Positions 47,442-55,798 of a DNA stretch of 64,000 bases are shown here, piece after piece (the stretch's first letter is position 1; each line of letters begins with the position of its first letter). Both the position numbers and the translations under genes were made by a program. The notes under the pieces are model-generated. The model was not told where the DNA came from, ran no database searches, and saw only the letters and a program-made list of their open reading frames with translations. This stretch comes from Lysinibacillus irui (GTDB taxonomy: Bacteria > Bacillota > Bacilli > Bacillales_A > Planococcaceae): assembly GCF_028877475.1 (NCBI RefSeq), contig NZ_CP113527.1:1109501-1173500 (forward strand), given 5' to 3'.

Positions 47442-47559
47442 ATTTAAACTAACGGGATACTTTAGTGTAACATGGATTTATAACGCATACATCAATAAAC
47501 AAAAAAACGTTCCCAAAATCAAAGTTAGGTAACAAAACTTCGTTTGGGGAGCATTTCTT

Positions 47560-47589
47560 GTTCAACTAACGGAGTGCTTGAGTTGAATA
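47560..47589 (+). repeat. Repeat family B copy
   Basis: TTCAACTAACGGAGTGCTTG followed by AGTTGAATAA. TTCAACT/AGTTGAA arms flank CGGAGTGC. Family A copy 5 starts immediately after. Confidence 0.7.
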
Positions 47590-47590
47590 A

Positions 47591-47670
47591 CGATCTTCAA
47601 TAATCGGGCGCTTTTCCGTAATAAGGAAAGCGTCTTTCTTCATGAAAAGGGCCAGATTGTTGAATAAAAT
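47591..47670 (+). repeat. Repeat family A, copy 5 (full)
   Basis: GATCTTCAATAATC, GGGCGCTTTTCC-GTAATAA-GGAAAGCGTC, AAAAGGGCCA, GATTGTTGAATAA. Module C at 47690-47711. Confidence 0.9.
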
Positions 47671-47788
47671 CATTTTCAATTACATTATGTTATCAAACCA
47701 GGGTTTGGAAGGTTTTACCTCCATTAACTTGGCAAATCGGTAGAATAGTCAGTAAAATTCCGAGAACACTAAAATGAGGTGTTTTCAT

Positions 47789-48466
47789 ATGAAAAAAATT
47801 CTTATTTTAATGATTGCTATCTCTCTTTTTACTGTTTTATCGAAGGCGATAGCTACGACAAATGACTATGATGAAATTGCTAGGTCTGATAAAGTGGGCG
47901 TTTCCATTTATGCAAAAAAGCTAAATGGATATGGATTATATACAAATTTTAAAATTGATTTTCAAGGTAGTATCCTTTCAAAACCTTATTGGATAAACAC
48001 AACAAGTCCTACTTGGTCTCCTGAAATTATCTACGAGGATATCAGTCAAGATGGAAAGAAAGAGCTAGTTATAATTTTGACTAAAGATATTGGCACGGGT
48101 GTTTTAGAACGCGAAGTTCATGTTTTTCAAACACAACCGCGAAAATCAGATAAAACACAGAGTCAGATACCAGTTGAAGTACCTGTTGATGAACCATTAG
48201 CGATATTATTAAAAAACGTAAAGACCGAGTTAACACCAAACAAGGCAAGTGTTAGTATTGGTGACAAGAAATATACAGTTGATATTAAACCTTTGGGTAT
48301 CCAACCTGGAAATTTATTTGATGAGATATACTTTGGTAATCTTATCAACTTTGAAATAAAAAACAATCAACTTGTTGCAAAGCTCGGAGGACAAATCTCT
48401 CCTGTAGGAGGATATATAGGGATATTCAAATCATCTATATATACAAAGATAAAATGTATCAAGTAA
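47789..48466 (+). CDS. Exported hypothetical protein, C-terminus frameshifted
   Basis: 225 residues from ATG 47789, placed after GAGGTG. Signal peptide ILILMIAISLFTVLSKAIA. The mature region (IIYEDISQDGKKELVIILT) looks like a VCBS/FG-GAP-style secreted protein. After GGYIGIFK the frame ends SSIYTKIKCIK. Adding one A in the AAA run at 48428-48430 would restore IIYIYKDKMYQVKSIKF then IPHE, stopping at 48495. So one base has probably been lost, or there is a sequencing error. Function unknown. Confidence 0.75.
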   Translation: MKKILILMIAISLFTVLSKAIATTNDYDEIARSDKVGVSIYAKKLNGYGLYTNFKIDFQGSILSKPYWINTTSPTWSPEIIYEDISQDGKKELVIILTKDIGTGVLEREVHVFQTQPRKSDKTQSQIPVEVPVDEPLAILLKNVKTELTPNKASVSIGDKKYTVDIKPLGIQPGNLFDEIYFGNLINFEIKNNQLVAKLGGQISPVGGYIGIFKSSIYTKIKCIK

Positions 48467-48500
48467 AATCAATTAAATTTATACCTCATGAATAAAGAAC

Positions 48501-48580
48501 GGTCTTCCACAATCGGGCGCATTTCTTTAATAAAGAATGGGCCTTCCTATATTAAAGGGCCATATTGTTGAATAACAATC
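48501..48580 (+). repeat. Repeat family A, copy 6 (full, changed inner stem)
   Basis: TCTTCCACAATC, inner hairpin GGGCGCATTTCTTTA/TAAAGAATGGGCC, AAAGGGCCA, TATTGTTGAATAACAATC. The inner arms differ from copy 4 on both sides but still pair. Module C at 48592-48613. Confidence 0.88.
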
Positions 48581-48662
48581 TGTTAAGGGAAGTTACCAAA
48601 CAAGCTTGGGGAACTATTTAATTACAATTTCTGTCTAACTTGAAAAAGGGAGGCAATTCGAA

Positions 48663-49184
48663 TTGGATAGAAAATATGATTTATGGTCATTCATTTTATG
48701 TTTGATATTATTAGGACTTTCTTTTCAAGCGCTTTATGCATCATATAACCGAACTTGGCAATTGGCACCAGATGCTTTGACACTTTGGTTACTTTCCATT
48801 GTCGTTTTTATTATAGGTATTATAGGATTTAAAGATAAAAGTAGTAAACGAACAAGATGGAGAAGCTGGTTAACGGTGCTAATTATAATACCCCTGTCGA
48901 TAGCATTTTTACTAGGAGTGGCAGTAAATACAATTGCGAGAGAGCATATTGAAACAACACAATCACCTGATAATAAAACTAAAATAGACTTTTACACATT
49001 GAACGGTGGAGCAGCTACCTCAATTAGTGTTACAGGAATTATAAATGGACCTCTTTGGTTTAAAAAAAGGATTTATCATGAAAACCGTATACACAAGGTA
49101 GATGTGGAGTGGAAGAATAGCCATATTGTTATAATTAATAATAACACTTTGGATTTGGACAAAGGAGAAACTTTTTCGAATTAA
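48663..49184 (+). CDS. DUF5412-like membrane protein
   Basis: 173 residues from TTG 48663 with GGGAGGC upstream. Three N-terminal membrane helices (FILCLILLGLSFQALYA, TLWLLSIVVFIIGIIGF, WLTVLIIIPLSIAFLLG). A soluble domain follows, with PDNKTKIDFYTLNGGAATS, IYHENRIHKVDVEWKNSHIV and LDLDKGETFS, which resembles the DUF5412 family from memory. Role unknown, probably on the outer side of the membrane. Confidence 0.75.
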   Translation: MDRKYDLWSFILCLILLGLSFQALYASYNRTWQLAPDALTLWLLSIVVFIIGIIGFKDKSSKRTRWRSWLTVLIIIPLSIAFLLGVAVNTIAREHIETTQSPDNKTKIDFYTLNGGAATSISVTGIINGPLWFKKRIYHENRIHKVDVEWKNSHIVIINNNTLDLDKGETFSN

Positions 49185-49223
49185 TTCTACTTACAGCCGT
49201 TCAGAAATTTATATAGTATGCCC

Positions 49224-49340
49224 AATCTTCCACAATCGGGCGTGTTTATTTAGGAACGCGTATTTTTCTTTTAAAGGGCGCGATTCTGTAATAAGGATCA
49301 GCGCTCGATCTCATTATAGGGCCATTTAATTGAATAAAAT
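49224..49340 (+). repeat. Repeat family A, copy 7 (double inner hairpin)
   Basis: TCTTCCACAATC, GGGCGTGTTTATT...AGGAACGCG, then a second element GGGCGCGATTCTG...GATCAGCGCTC, then AGGGCCA and TTTAATTGAATAA. It looks like a fusion of two copies. Confidence 0.8.
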
Positions 49341-49382
49341 ATAACAATTAAATTGGACTTAGAGATTGTGAAGAAAAGTATC

Positions 49383-49408
49383 TAAACTAACGGGGCAGGT
49401 TAGTTTAA
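49383..49408 (+). repeat. Repeat family B, best copy
   Basis: TAAACTAAC (49383-49391), GGGGCAG, GTTAGTTTA: perfect 9-bp arms. Confidence 0.8.
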
Positions 49409-49501
49409 TAATCAGTTAGAAACTTTTACTCTTTAGGTTCGTATAAAGTTTATTAACAATATTGATTTTGCAAAATAACATAATATATGAGGTGTATAAA
49501 A

Positions 49502-49690
49502 ATGTATAAATATATGTATGTAGAAGCAAAGGTTTCTGGTTTATTTATAATGGAGAGTCATAGGGAATTAATCGATAAGTATAGTAAAGAAGGCTGGAGA
49601 TTTGTTGCTGCTATTCCTAAAAGTAGTGGGTCATATGGTCAAATTAAAGCAAACGATTTGGTTTTTGAAAAATATGAAGAGGAACAATAG
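49502..49690 (+). CDS. DUF4177-like small protein
   Basis: 62 residues from ATG 49502 after GAGGTG. YKYMYVEAKVSG, IDKYSKEGWRFVAAIPKS and NDLVFEKYEEE follow the DUF4177 pattern (short soluble protein, GW motif in the middle). Function of the family is unknown. It stands alone, followed by a gene fragment. Confidence 0.78.
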   Translation: MYKYMYVEAKVSGLFIMESHRELIDKYSKEGWRFVAAIPKSSGSYGQIKANDLVFEKYEEEQ

Positions 49691-49703
49691 ATTTCTTTTT
49701 TAG

Positions 49704-49844
49704 GTATTAATAAAAGATGAAACGTCGAATAAACTTCCTATTGGAACTGAAAATGAATTTGTTGAAGAGAAAAATGGTGGGATCAATGAATACACAGATT
49801 ATAAGGAACAATTCGTAAAAGGAATCTATGAGAAAAGGAAATAA
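49704..49844 (+). pseudogene. Tail of an unidentified gene
   Basis: The frame GTLIKDETSNKL-like region reads DETSNKLPIGTENEFVEE then KNGGINEYTDYKEQFVKGIY and ends EKRK with TAA at 49842. Acidic, protein-like composition without a start or ribosome site. Probably a C-terminal remnant. Not identified. Confidence 0.4.
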
Positions 49845-49902
49845 TTCCTTGTTGCAAAACGGTATGCTTACTTTAAAAAGCAAAAGACAAATCACCGTTT
49901 TG

Positions 49903-50000
49903 ATATTCAGCAATCGGGCGCTTTCCTGGAAAAATGGAAAGTGCCTTTTAGATTAATTAGAGTTCAAAACTATCACTATTTTTTAGGTTGTTGAATATCC
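49903..50000 (+). repeat. Repeat family A, copy 8 (integrase-associated form)
   Basis: GATATTCAGCAATC, GGGCGCTTTCC...GGAAAGTGCC, a longer middle, then GGTTGTTGAATATC. The outer arms pair over about 12 bases. It sits directly upstream of the integrase pseudogene, as copy 2 does. Confidence 0.85.
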
Positions 50001-50076
50001 TTGTATGAAAAAATCTTTCATTGAACATAATAGAATTTAGAATTAATAGATTTATAGGTAGGAGAGTGAAAGACAC

Positions 50077-50918
50077 ATGTTATTATCGCGAAGCATGGAA
50101 AAGGTATCAACAGGATAAAAAAATCGAGGGATATTCATCGCTTACATTAAAAACATATTGTTTTCAATACAATCTATTATTACGATTTTTTGGTGATATT
50201 GATATGAACGAATTTAATACAGATAGATTAAAGGAATATTTAATACGATCAGGAGACCACTTAAAGCCTTCCAGTTTAGGACATAGGATTCGTTGTGTTA
50301 AATCATTATTTAGATGGTCACATGAAGAAGGTTATACTCTAAAAAATCCTGCAGCTAAATTAAAAGAGCCGAAATTAGGTAAAAGGATTCCTAAATTTCT
50401 CTCAGAATTAGAGATAGAACATCTAAGGGAAGCTTGTCAAACAACGATGGAGAAAGCACTATTTGAGTTTATGTATTCAACCGGCTGCCGTATTGGTGAA
50501 ATTGTAAAATTAAATCGAGAAGATATCGATTTTCAATCGAATTCAGTAATTGTACAAGGGAAAGGTGATAAAGAAAGGGAGGTGTACTTTAATACCCGCT
50601 GTTCTATTTGGTTAAAAAGGTATTTAGATGAACGAGAGGATAAAGAACCTTGTTTGTTTATTACGGATAGACGGCCGAAAAGGCGAATGAGCATTGATAA
50701 TTTAAGATATATTATCAAGCGCATATCAAATCGTGCTAGTATAAAAGAGTATACATCCGCATCAATTACGACACAGCTATGCAACACATATGATTAATAA
50801 CGGTGCGCCAATTGATGTCATTCAAAGTTTACTGGGTCATGAAAAGAGTGAGACTACAAAGATATACGCTCAACTAAGCGGAAAGCTAAGACAAGATTTA
50901 TACAGTAAATACTTTTAA
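50077..50918 (+). pseudogene. Tyrosine recombinase/integrase, frameshifted
   Basis: The 280-residue frame has the SAM-like N-terminal domain (SLTLKTYCFQYNLLLRFFGD, LKPSSLGHRIRCVKSLFRW) and catalytic domain with the first Arg in YSTGCRIGEIVKLN and Lys in VQGKGDKEREV. Then HPHQLRHSYATHM and LLGHEKSETTKIYA appear in another frame. Compared with the 32.6-kb copy, there are four extra bases just after ATG 50077 (TTATCG region) and one extra base near 50745. The active-site tyrosine would be in the TKIYAQLS segment. It resembles small XerD-like phage/element recombinases and is inactive as read. Confidence 0.9.
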
Positions 50919-50982
50919 AAAACTTTCATTCAATCAAGACACTCATGTAGAATTACAATACTTTCTAAAAGGAGGATATATA

Positions 50983-51537
50983 ATGAAAGCAACGAAACTC
51001 GTATCATTAGCAATACCTATTCTATTATTAGTAGGTTGTGCGGTAGAAAATAAAGAGTCTACTCCTAAGACTGAGCAGTTAAGCAAATCAACAATGAAAA
51101 CAGTAATATCAGAGAAACAGTATCCCTATTATATTTGTGAACAATTAGTAGAGTTTCAATACATGAAGGATTTATTCATAGTAAACTCGATGAAAGCTAT
51201 GGAAGACAAAGAAAAAGAAAAAGATATTTTAAAAACAGCAAACAAGATGGATAAGATTTTAGACAATATGGAATATGTAAAAGTTCCTGATAAATACAAA
51301 GACATTCACAAAGACATACAAGTAGGGGTAACAGATGCAAGAAAAGCAATAAAGTTTATTAAAGACGCTAGTAAAGAGGATAAGCCGAATATGCAAGAAG
51401 TTGTACTAAAAAGTACTCCACATTTATCAGGTGTGGATGGAGATAATTGGAAAAACGCACTTTATGAGTTAAGTAAGGAAAACAAAGATGCTTATGGTAA
51501 AGCACTTGATAAATTAATGAAAGAACATGCGGAATAA
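50983..51537 (+). CDS. Lipoprotein of unknown function
   Basis: 184 residues. Signal SLAIPILLLVGC with lipobox cysteine. The mature part is almost all helix and highly charged (MKAMEDKEKEKDILKTANKM, SKENKDAYGKALDKLMKE). AAAGGAGG precedes the ATG. Not recognised. Probably an extracytoplasmic membrane-anchored helical bundle. Confidence 0.8.
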   Translation: MKATKLVSLAIPILLLVGCAVENKESTPKTEQLSKSTMKTVISEKQYPYYICEQLVEFQYMKDLFIVNSMKAMEDKEKEKDILKTANKMDKILDNMEYVKVPDKYKDIHKDIQVGVTDARKAIKFIKDASKEDKPNMQEVVLKSTPHLSGVDGDNWKNALYELSKENKDAYGKALDKLMKEHAE

Positions 51538-51584
51538 TATAGTACCATACAACAATTATAAGGGAGTTATGCGTAAAATTAGTT

Positions 51585-51613
51585 CTTCAACTAACGGGCT
51601 GCTTTAGTTTAAC
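51585..51613 (+). repeat. Repeat family B copy
   Basis: CTTCAACTAACGGGCTGCTT then TAGTTTAAC, located 17 bases before family A copy 9. Confidence 0.65.
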
Positions 51614-51629
51614 ACGAATTATGGTTATA

Positions 51630-51704
51630 ATCTTCCACAATCGGGCGCTTTCCTTGAATAGGAGAGTGTCCTTTTTCATGAAAAGGGCCATTTAGTTGAA
51701 TAAC
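51630..51704 (+). repeat. Repeat family A, copy 9 (full)
   Basis: TCTTCCACAATC, GGGCGCTTTCC-TTGAATA-GGAGAGTGTCC, AAAAGGGCCA, TTTAGTTGAATAAC. Confidence 0.88.
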
Positions 51705-51836
51705 TGCCTCTAAAGAGAATTGTATATTTATGTTAAAATTTAGGGGTAGTTCTTGAGAACAACTTGGTTATTTAATAAGAGTTTTTCGTTATTGCCATAG
51801 ATACTTTATTTATAGTAGAAGAAGTGAGGGATTAAC

Positions 51837-52361
51837 ATGTTTTTTGTTCAAATGTCTGGCTTTCCTGGGTCTGGAAAGTTTACACTTTCTCGTCAAATTG
51901 CTGAGCGTACAGGAGCAGTCATAATAGACCACGATATTGTAAAATCTGCTTTATTACAGTCAACAGAAGAAATTCAAATCGAATCAAAATTAACTGGTAA
52001 GATTTCATATAATATTGATTGGTCTTTAATTGAATTTTACTTATCACAAGGACAAAATGTAGTATTTGATAGCCCTTGCCTTTATCAAGAAATGGTAGAT
52101 CGAGGAATTGCTATGTCTAAAAAATATAATGTGAAGTACAAATATATTGAGTGCTACCTTGATGATTTTCAAGAGATTAATTTTAGATTGAAAAATCGAG
52201 AAAGAATGATAAGTCAAATAAGTGAGGTAACTTCCGAAGAGAATTTTAAATATACATTAGTCAATAGTAAAAGACCCGCTGATTATCAGTGCTTGGTTGT
52301 AAATACTGGCGAACCTATCGATAGTTATATTAATGACGTTGTAAATTACATAAAGAAATGA
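51837..52361 (+). CDS. P-loop kinase-like ATPase with altered Walker A
   Basis: 174 residues. The P-loop reads GFPGSGKFT: the Ser/Thr that follows the lysine in this motif is Phe (codon TTT; one change from TCT Ser), with a Thr after it. DHDIVKSALLQ and VVFDSPCLYQEMV correspond to the base/second acidic site of small kinases such as those related to shikimate kinase or zeta toxin, and NRERMISQ resembles a lid. Similar AAA/kinase-like genes are found in Bacillus as single genes. The substrate is unknown. Loss of the Mg-binding Ser/Thr predicts weak or no activity. Confidence 0.82.
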   Translation: MFFVQMSGFPGSGKFTLSRQIAERTGAVIIDHDIVKSALLQSTEEIQIESKLTGKISYNIDWSLIEFYLSQGQNVVFDSPCLYQEMVDRGIAMSKKYNVKYKYIECYLDDFQEINFRLKNRERMISQISEVTSEENFKYTLVNSKRPADYQCLVVNTGEPIDSYINDVVNYIKK

Positions 52362-52376
52362 GTTGTAAATATTTTT

Positions 52377-52454
52377 TATTCAATTAAAGGGCGCTTTCCT
52401 TGAATAAGGAGAGGGTCTTTCTTCATGAATAGGGCCAAATTGTTCAAAAACAAT
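52377..52454 (+). repeat. Repeat family A, copy 10 (full)
   Basis: TATTCAATTAAA, GGGCGCTTTCC-TTGAATAA-GGAGAGGGTC, ATAGGGCCA, AATTGTTCAAAAACAATC. Module C at 52467-52490. Confidence 0.85.
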
Positions 52455-52609
52455 CTTTTAATGGATGTTACCAAATGAGACCTTGGGAACAATTTAGTCA
52501 AACAAATATACAAATTAAAGTTGAAATTTTCTTAAAATTCACTTTTGCCAACTTGTTTTACGGTATAATAAAAGGCTAGCTAAAATAAAAATCCATAAGG
52601 AGTTTAACA

Positions 52610-53128
52610 ATGGAAAAGTGGGATTTATATGATAAACATCGCAATAAAATAGCGAAACAAATAACTCGTGGAGATGACATGGCATCAGACGAGTTTCATT
52701 TAGTAGTACACGTTTGTATATTTAATTCAAAGGGAGAAATGCTTATTCAGCAGCGTCAGCCTTTTAAGAAAGGATGGTCGAATCTTTGGGATATTACTTG
52801 TGGTGGTAGTGCTATTGCAGGCGACACAAGTCAGCAAGCTGCTTCAAGAGAGTTATTAGAAGAGTTAGGGATACATTATAACTTTGAAAAAATGCGTCCA
52901 CAATTTACTATTAATTTTGAACGTGGATTTGATGATTATTATCTCATTGATTATGATTTTAATTTGAATGAATTGACGTTACAAACAGAAGAGGTACAAG
53001 CAGTGAAGTGGGCTTCTAAAGAGGAAATTTTAAAGCTAATCGAACTAAAAAAATTTATACCTTATTATGAAAGTATAATTGCGTTTCTTTTTGAAGGACG
53101 ACATCAATATGGCTCTATTCGTCTTTAA
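52610..53128 (+). CDS. NUDIX hydrolase (isopentenyl-isomerase-like subfamily)
   Basis: 172 residues. NUDIX box GSAIAGDTSQQAASRELLEE followed by LGI keeps the REXXEEXG core, with Asp for the first Glu. N-terminal EKWDLYDKHRNKI and LVVHVCIFNSKGEMLIQQRQ are typical of the subfamily. Members hydrolyse nucleoside diphosphate-linked compounds, and the substrate here is unknown. ATG 52610 is preceded by AAGGAG. It is a single gene between family A copies 10 and 11. Confidence 0.9.
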   Translation: MEKWDLYDKHRNKIAKQITRGDDMASDEFHLVVHVCIFNSKGEMLIQQRQPFKKGWSNLWDITCGGSAIAGDTSQQAASRELLEELGIHYNFEKMRPQFTINFERGFDDYYLIDYDFNLNELTLQTEEVQAVKWASKEEILKLIELKKFIPYYESIIAFLFEGRHQYGSIRL

Positions 53129-53197
53129 ACGGAACATGCAAAGAATTAAACCTATTCATTCAATTTTACTTCCTCAAATGAAGGTTTATAATTTAGT

Positions 53198-53328
53198 ATC
53201 TTCAACAATCGGGCGCTTTTCTGAAATTGATCTGCACCCCAAATGTTAAAGTCTTGTCTAACATTTGGGGTGCAGATCAAAATAAGGAAAGTGTCTTTCT
53301 TCATGAAAAGGGCCCTATTATTAAAAAC
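53198..53328 (+). repeat. Repeat family A, copy 11 (interrupted by a hairpin element)
   Basis: TATCTTCAACAATC, GGGCGCTTTTCTGAAA | insert 53227-53280 | AATAAGGAAAGTGTC, AAAAGGGCCC, TATTATTAAAAACA. Confidence 0.9.
53227..53280. mobile_element. 54-base perfect-hairpin insert within repeat copy 11
   Basis: Arms 53227-53248 and 53259-53280 are perfect 22-bp complements (ends TTGATCTGCACCCC and GGGGTGCAGATCAA) around AAGTCTTGTC. It splits the inner loop of the host repeat, with AAA/AAT at the junctions. It looks like paired ends of a lost insertion sequence or a minimal MITE. A relative sits at 63541. Confidence 0.7.
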
Positions 53329-53494
53329 ATTTTTTAACGAAAGGCTCCAAAACAACGATTGGGGACGTTCCATTACACTTGTTAGGTGTTTTTAAAAAAT
53401 CTAAAAGGCTATACAAATCCCTTTTTTCTTCCCTTTTATCATGAGTTACATGAATAAAGGAAGCTCTATTTTGAAACGTAATCGCTGCAAATGT

Positions 53495-54364
53495 TCACTT
53501 AAAAACACTTTTTGCCACATGGAGAAATTCCTTAACTGCAGGAGAAGCATTTGCAATAGAATGACAGGCAAGTGCTACTTCACGGCTGTTTTCAATATTT
53601 AGTTTGCTGATTTTTATGTTTTGCTGTGTCTTTAAATATAATTCTGGACCTATCGTAATGCCAAGTCCTTCTTGTACCATATTAGCGATGGTTGTACAGT
53701 CGTGTACTTCAAAAAGAATAGATGGTTTAATTTGCGCTTCTGCAAATAATTCCTCAACATGTGATTGGTACATCCCTGTTGGCATAATAAAGGATTCATC
53801 CATTAAATCATTCATTTCTACTGTTTCTTTAAAATGGAATTGATGATCAGGGTGATAAGCAACTACCATCTTGTCTTTAATTAAAGGAACTAAATCGAAA
53901 TTTGGATTTGATTTTCCTTTTACTACAAATCCAATGTCAATAATGCCTGAACCCAACCATTCTGTAATTTCCTCATAGGTTCCTTCGTAAAATTTAAATT
54001 CTATTTTAGGATGTTTTTTCCGGAATTTCACAAGTAATTTAGGCAATAAGCAAGAAGAAGCACTCGCAAAAGTGCCGATACGAATAATACCTGTTTCCAA
54101 GCTTGTCATAAGTGCAATTTCTTGATTAATGACTTCCACTCTTTTCAATATTTCTCTAATATTCGGCAGAATTTTTTGCCCTATTTCTGTAAGTGTTATT
54201 CCCTTTTTTCGATCTCGAATTAATAAAGTAACTCCCCATTCAGATTCTAAACTTGCAACTGCATGACTCACGGCTGATTGAGTCATATTTAATATTTCAG
54301 CAGTTTCTGTAAAGCTTCCTAGCTCGACTACTTTTGCAATGATTTCGTAGCGCACAATAGTCAT
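53495..54364 (-). CDS. LysR-family transcriptional regulator
   Basis: 289 residues. N-terminal winged helix: VVELGSFTETAEILNMTQSA, VSHAVASLESEWGVTLL. The rest is the two-lobed substrate-binding domain (IGTFASASSCLLPKLLVKF, GLGITIGPELYLK). Divergent from the MFS exporter at 54465, with the palindrome ATGAGTAATTACTCAT over its start. The usual arrangement is control of the divergent gene and of itself. The co-inducer is unknown. Confidence 0.92.
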   Translation of the reverse strand: MTIVRYEIIAKVVELGSFTETAEILNMTQSAVSHAVASLESEWGVTLLIRDRKKGITLTEIGQKILPNIREILKRVEVINQEIALMTSLETGIIRIGTFASASSCLLPKLLVKFRKKHPKIEFKFYEGTYEEITEWLGSGIIDIGFVVKGKSNPNFDLVPLIKDKMVVAYHPDHQFHFKETVEMNDLMDESFIMPTGMYQSHVEELFAEAQIKPSILFEVHDCTTIANMVQEGLGITIGPELYLKTQQNIKISKLNIENSREVALACHSIANASPAVKEFLHVAKSVFK

Positions 54365-54378
54365 GAGTAATTACTCAT
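54363..54378. promoter_or_regulatory. Palindromic operator at the LysR start codon
   Basis: ATGAGTAATTACTCAT is a perfect 8+8 palindrome lying between the lysR ribosome site (AAGGAG) and its ATG, in the 100-base divergent spacer. Likely autoregulatory site of the LysR protein. Confidence 0.6.
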
Positions 54379-54464
54379 CTCCTTTATTAAAAACATCAAT
54401 TTTACTTATATTAACATGGGACCTAAAATAAAAACAGCAGTTCAAATATAAGGAGATGTACAAA

Positions 54465-55643
54465 TTGAAAAATAATATAAATCAACTAATCATCATACTT
54501 TTAGCTTTAGGAGCTTTTGTAACAGGAACAGCAGAGTTTGTTGTTTCTGGAATTTTAGAACTGATTTCTTTTGAATTAGATGTTTCAATTTCAATAGCTG
54601 GCCAGTTGATTACGATTTATTCTTTATCTTATGCCATTGGAGCTTTGATTTTGGTCATACTAACGTCTAAATTGAACCGTAAAAAAGTGCTTTTATATGC
54701 TATCTCTATATTTATTCTAGGAAATCTAGTTGCATTTTTTAGCTATAATTTTGTCTTTCTTATGTTATCCAGAGTCATTATGGCGATGAGTGGAGGATTA
54801 TACATTGTAGTTGCCACCAATTATGCTGCGCAAATTGCAGTTCCAGAAAAAAGAGGTAGTGCTATGGCAACAGTCATTACTGGTTTCACTGTTTCATTAG
54901 TACTTGGAGTGCCTATCGGTACATTTTTAGCTGGACATTTTGATTGGCACTATATTTTCTTAATCATTGCGTTTGGCACATTTTTTTTATTGATAGGACT
55001 TTACAAATTATTACCATATATAGAAGGGAACCAACCGTTGCCATTTAAACAACAGGTGCAAATTATTAAAGATAAACGAGTCGTTACAGGTTTAATGACA
55101 ACGATCTTTTGGATATTAGGATATACTATGGTGTTTGCCTACATTGCTCCATTATTAAGTCATACTGCTGGCTTTTCTATTGAAATGACAAGTATCGCTT
55201 TATTTATTTTAGGCACTTTTGCTTTTATTGGTTCACGCTTTGGAGGATATGCGGTAGACAGATGGGGACCTAATCGAACAATATCATTAAGTTTATGTGT
55301 TCATATCATCTCTTTATTTGTACTAACATTTACACAGTATAGGGCAGTGGGTGTATTTGTCACACTAGCTTTTTGGGGAATAGCAACTTGGACAACGACA
55401 CCAGCAAAGCAGTTTTATCTGATTTCACTAAAACCACAATCCTCTGAAACAGTTCTCAGTTTTAATACCGCCTTAATGAATGTGGGAATGATGCTGGGCT
55501 CTGTATTAGGAGGAATCATTATTCAATATACTAATATAGAAAATTTAAGCTGGATTGGTGGATTATTCGTTATACTCGCATTTATTTTTATCAGATGTTC
55601 TTTCTACCTAAATAAAAAAATTATGAAGCACCATCGACTTTAA
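54465..55643 (+). CDS. MFS transporter, DHA1/AraJ-like efflux protein
   Basis: 392 residues from TTG 54465, nine bases after AGGAG. ATG 54456 directly abuts that site. Twelve membrane segments. The opening LALGAFVTGTAEFVVSGILE is the standard N-terminus of sugar-efflux/drug MFS proteins, and the loop 2-3 motif is LTSKLNRKKVLL. It exports an unknown small compound. The divergent LysR gene is its probable regulator. Confidence 0.9.
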   Translation: MKNNINQLIIILLALGAFVTGTAEFVVSGILELISFELDVSISIAGQLITIYSLSYAIGALILVILTSKLNRKKVLLYAISIFILGNLVAFFSYNFVFLMLSRVIMAMSGGLYIVVATNYAAQIAVPEKRGSAMATVITGFTVSLVLGVPIGTFLAGHFDWHYIFLIIAFGTFFLLIGLYKLLPYIEGNQPLPFKQQVQIIKDKRVVTGLMTTIFWILGYTMVFAYIAPLLSHTAGFSIEMTSIALFILGTFAFIGSRFGGYAVDRWGPNRTISLSLCVHIISLFVLTFTQYRAVGVFVTLAFWGIATWTTTPAKQFYLISLKPQSSETVLSFNTALMNVGMMLGSVLGGIIIQYTNIENLSWIGGLFVILAFIFIRCSFYLNKKIMKHHRL

Positions 55644-55798
55644 TGAATTAAAAAGTAATTTCTAAACTCAACTGCCTTGATATTCAGTTGGGTTTTTATT
55701 TTTTTAATACTCTTCGAATTTGGCATTTTATAAAAAATCTTGTTGAGGTTATGGAAGGGGAAATCATCACCCACATTTGAGTTGAGAAGGGAGGGGAA

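Noticed and set aside
53152..53373. 73-residue minus-strand frame
   Set aside because: It is a translation of family A copy 11 and its hairpin insert.
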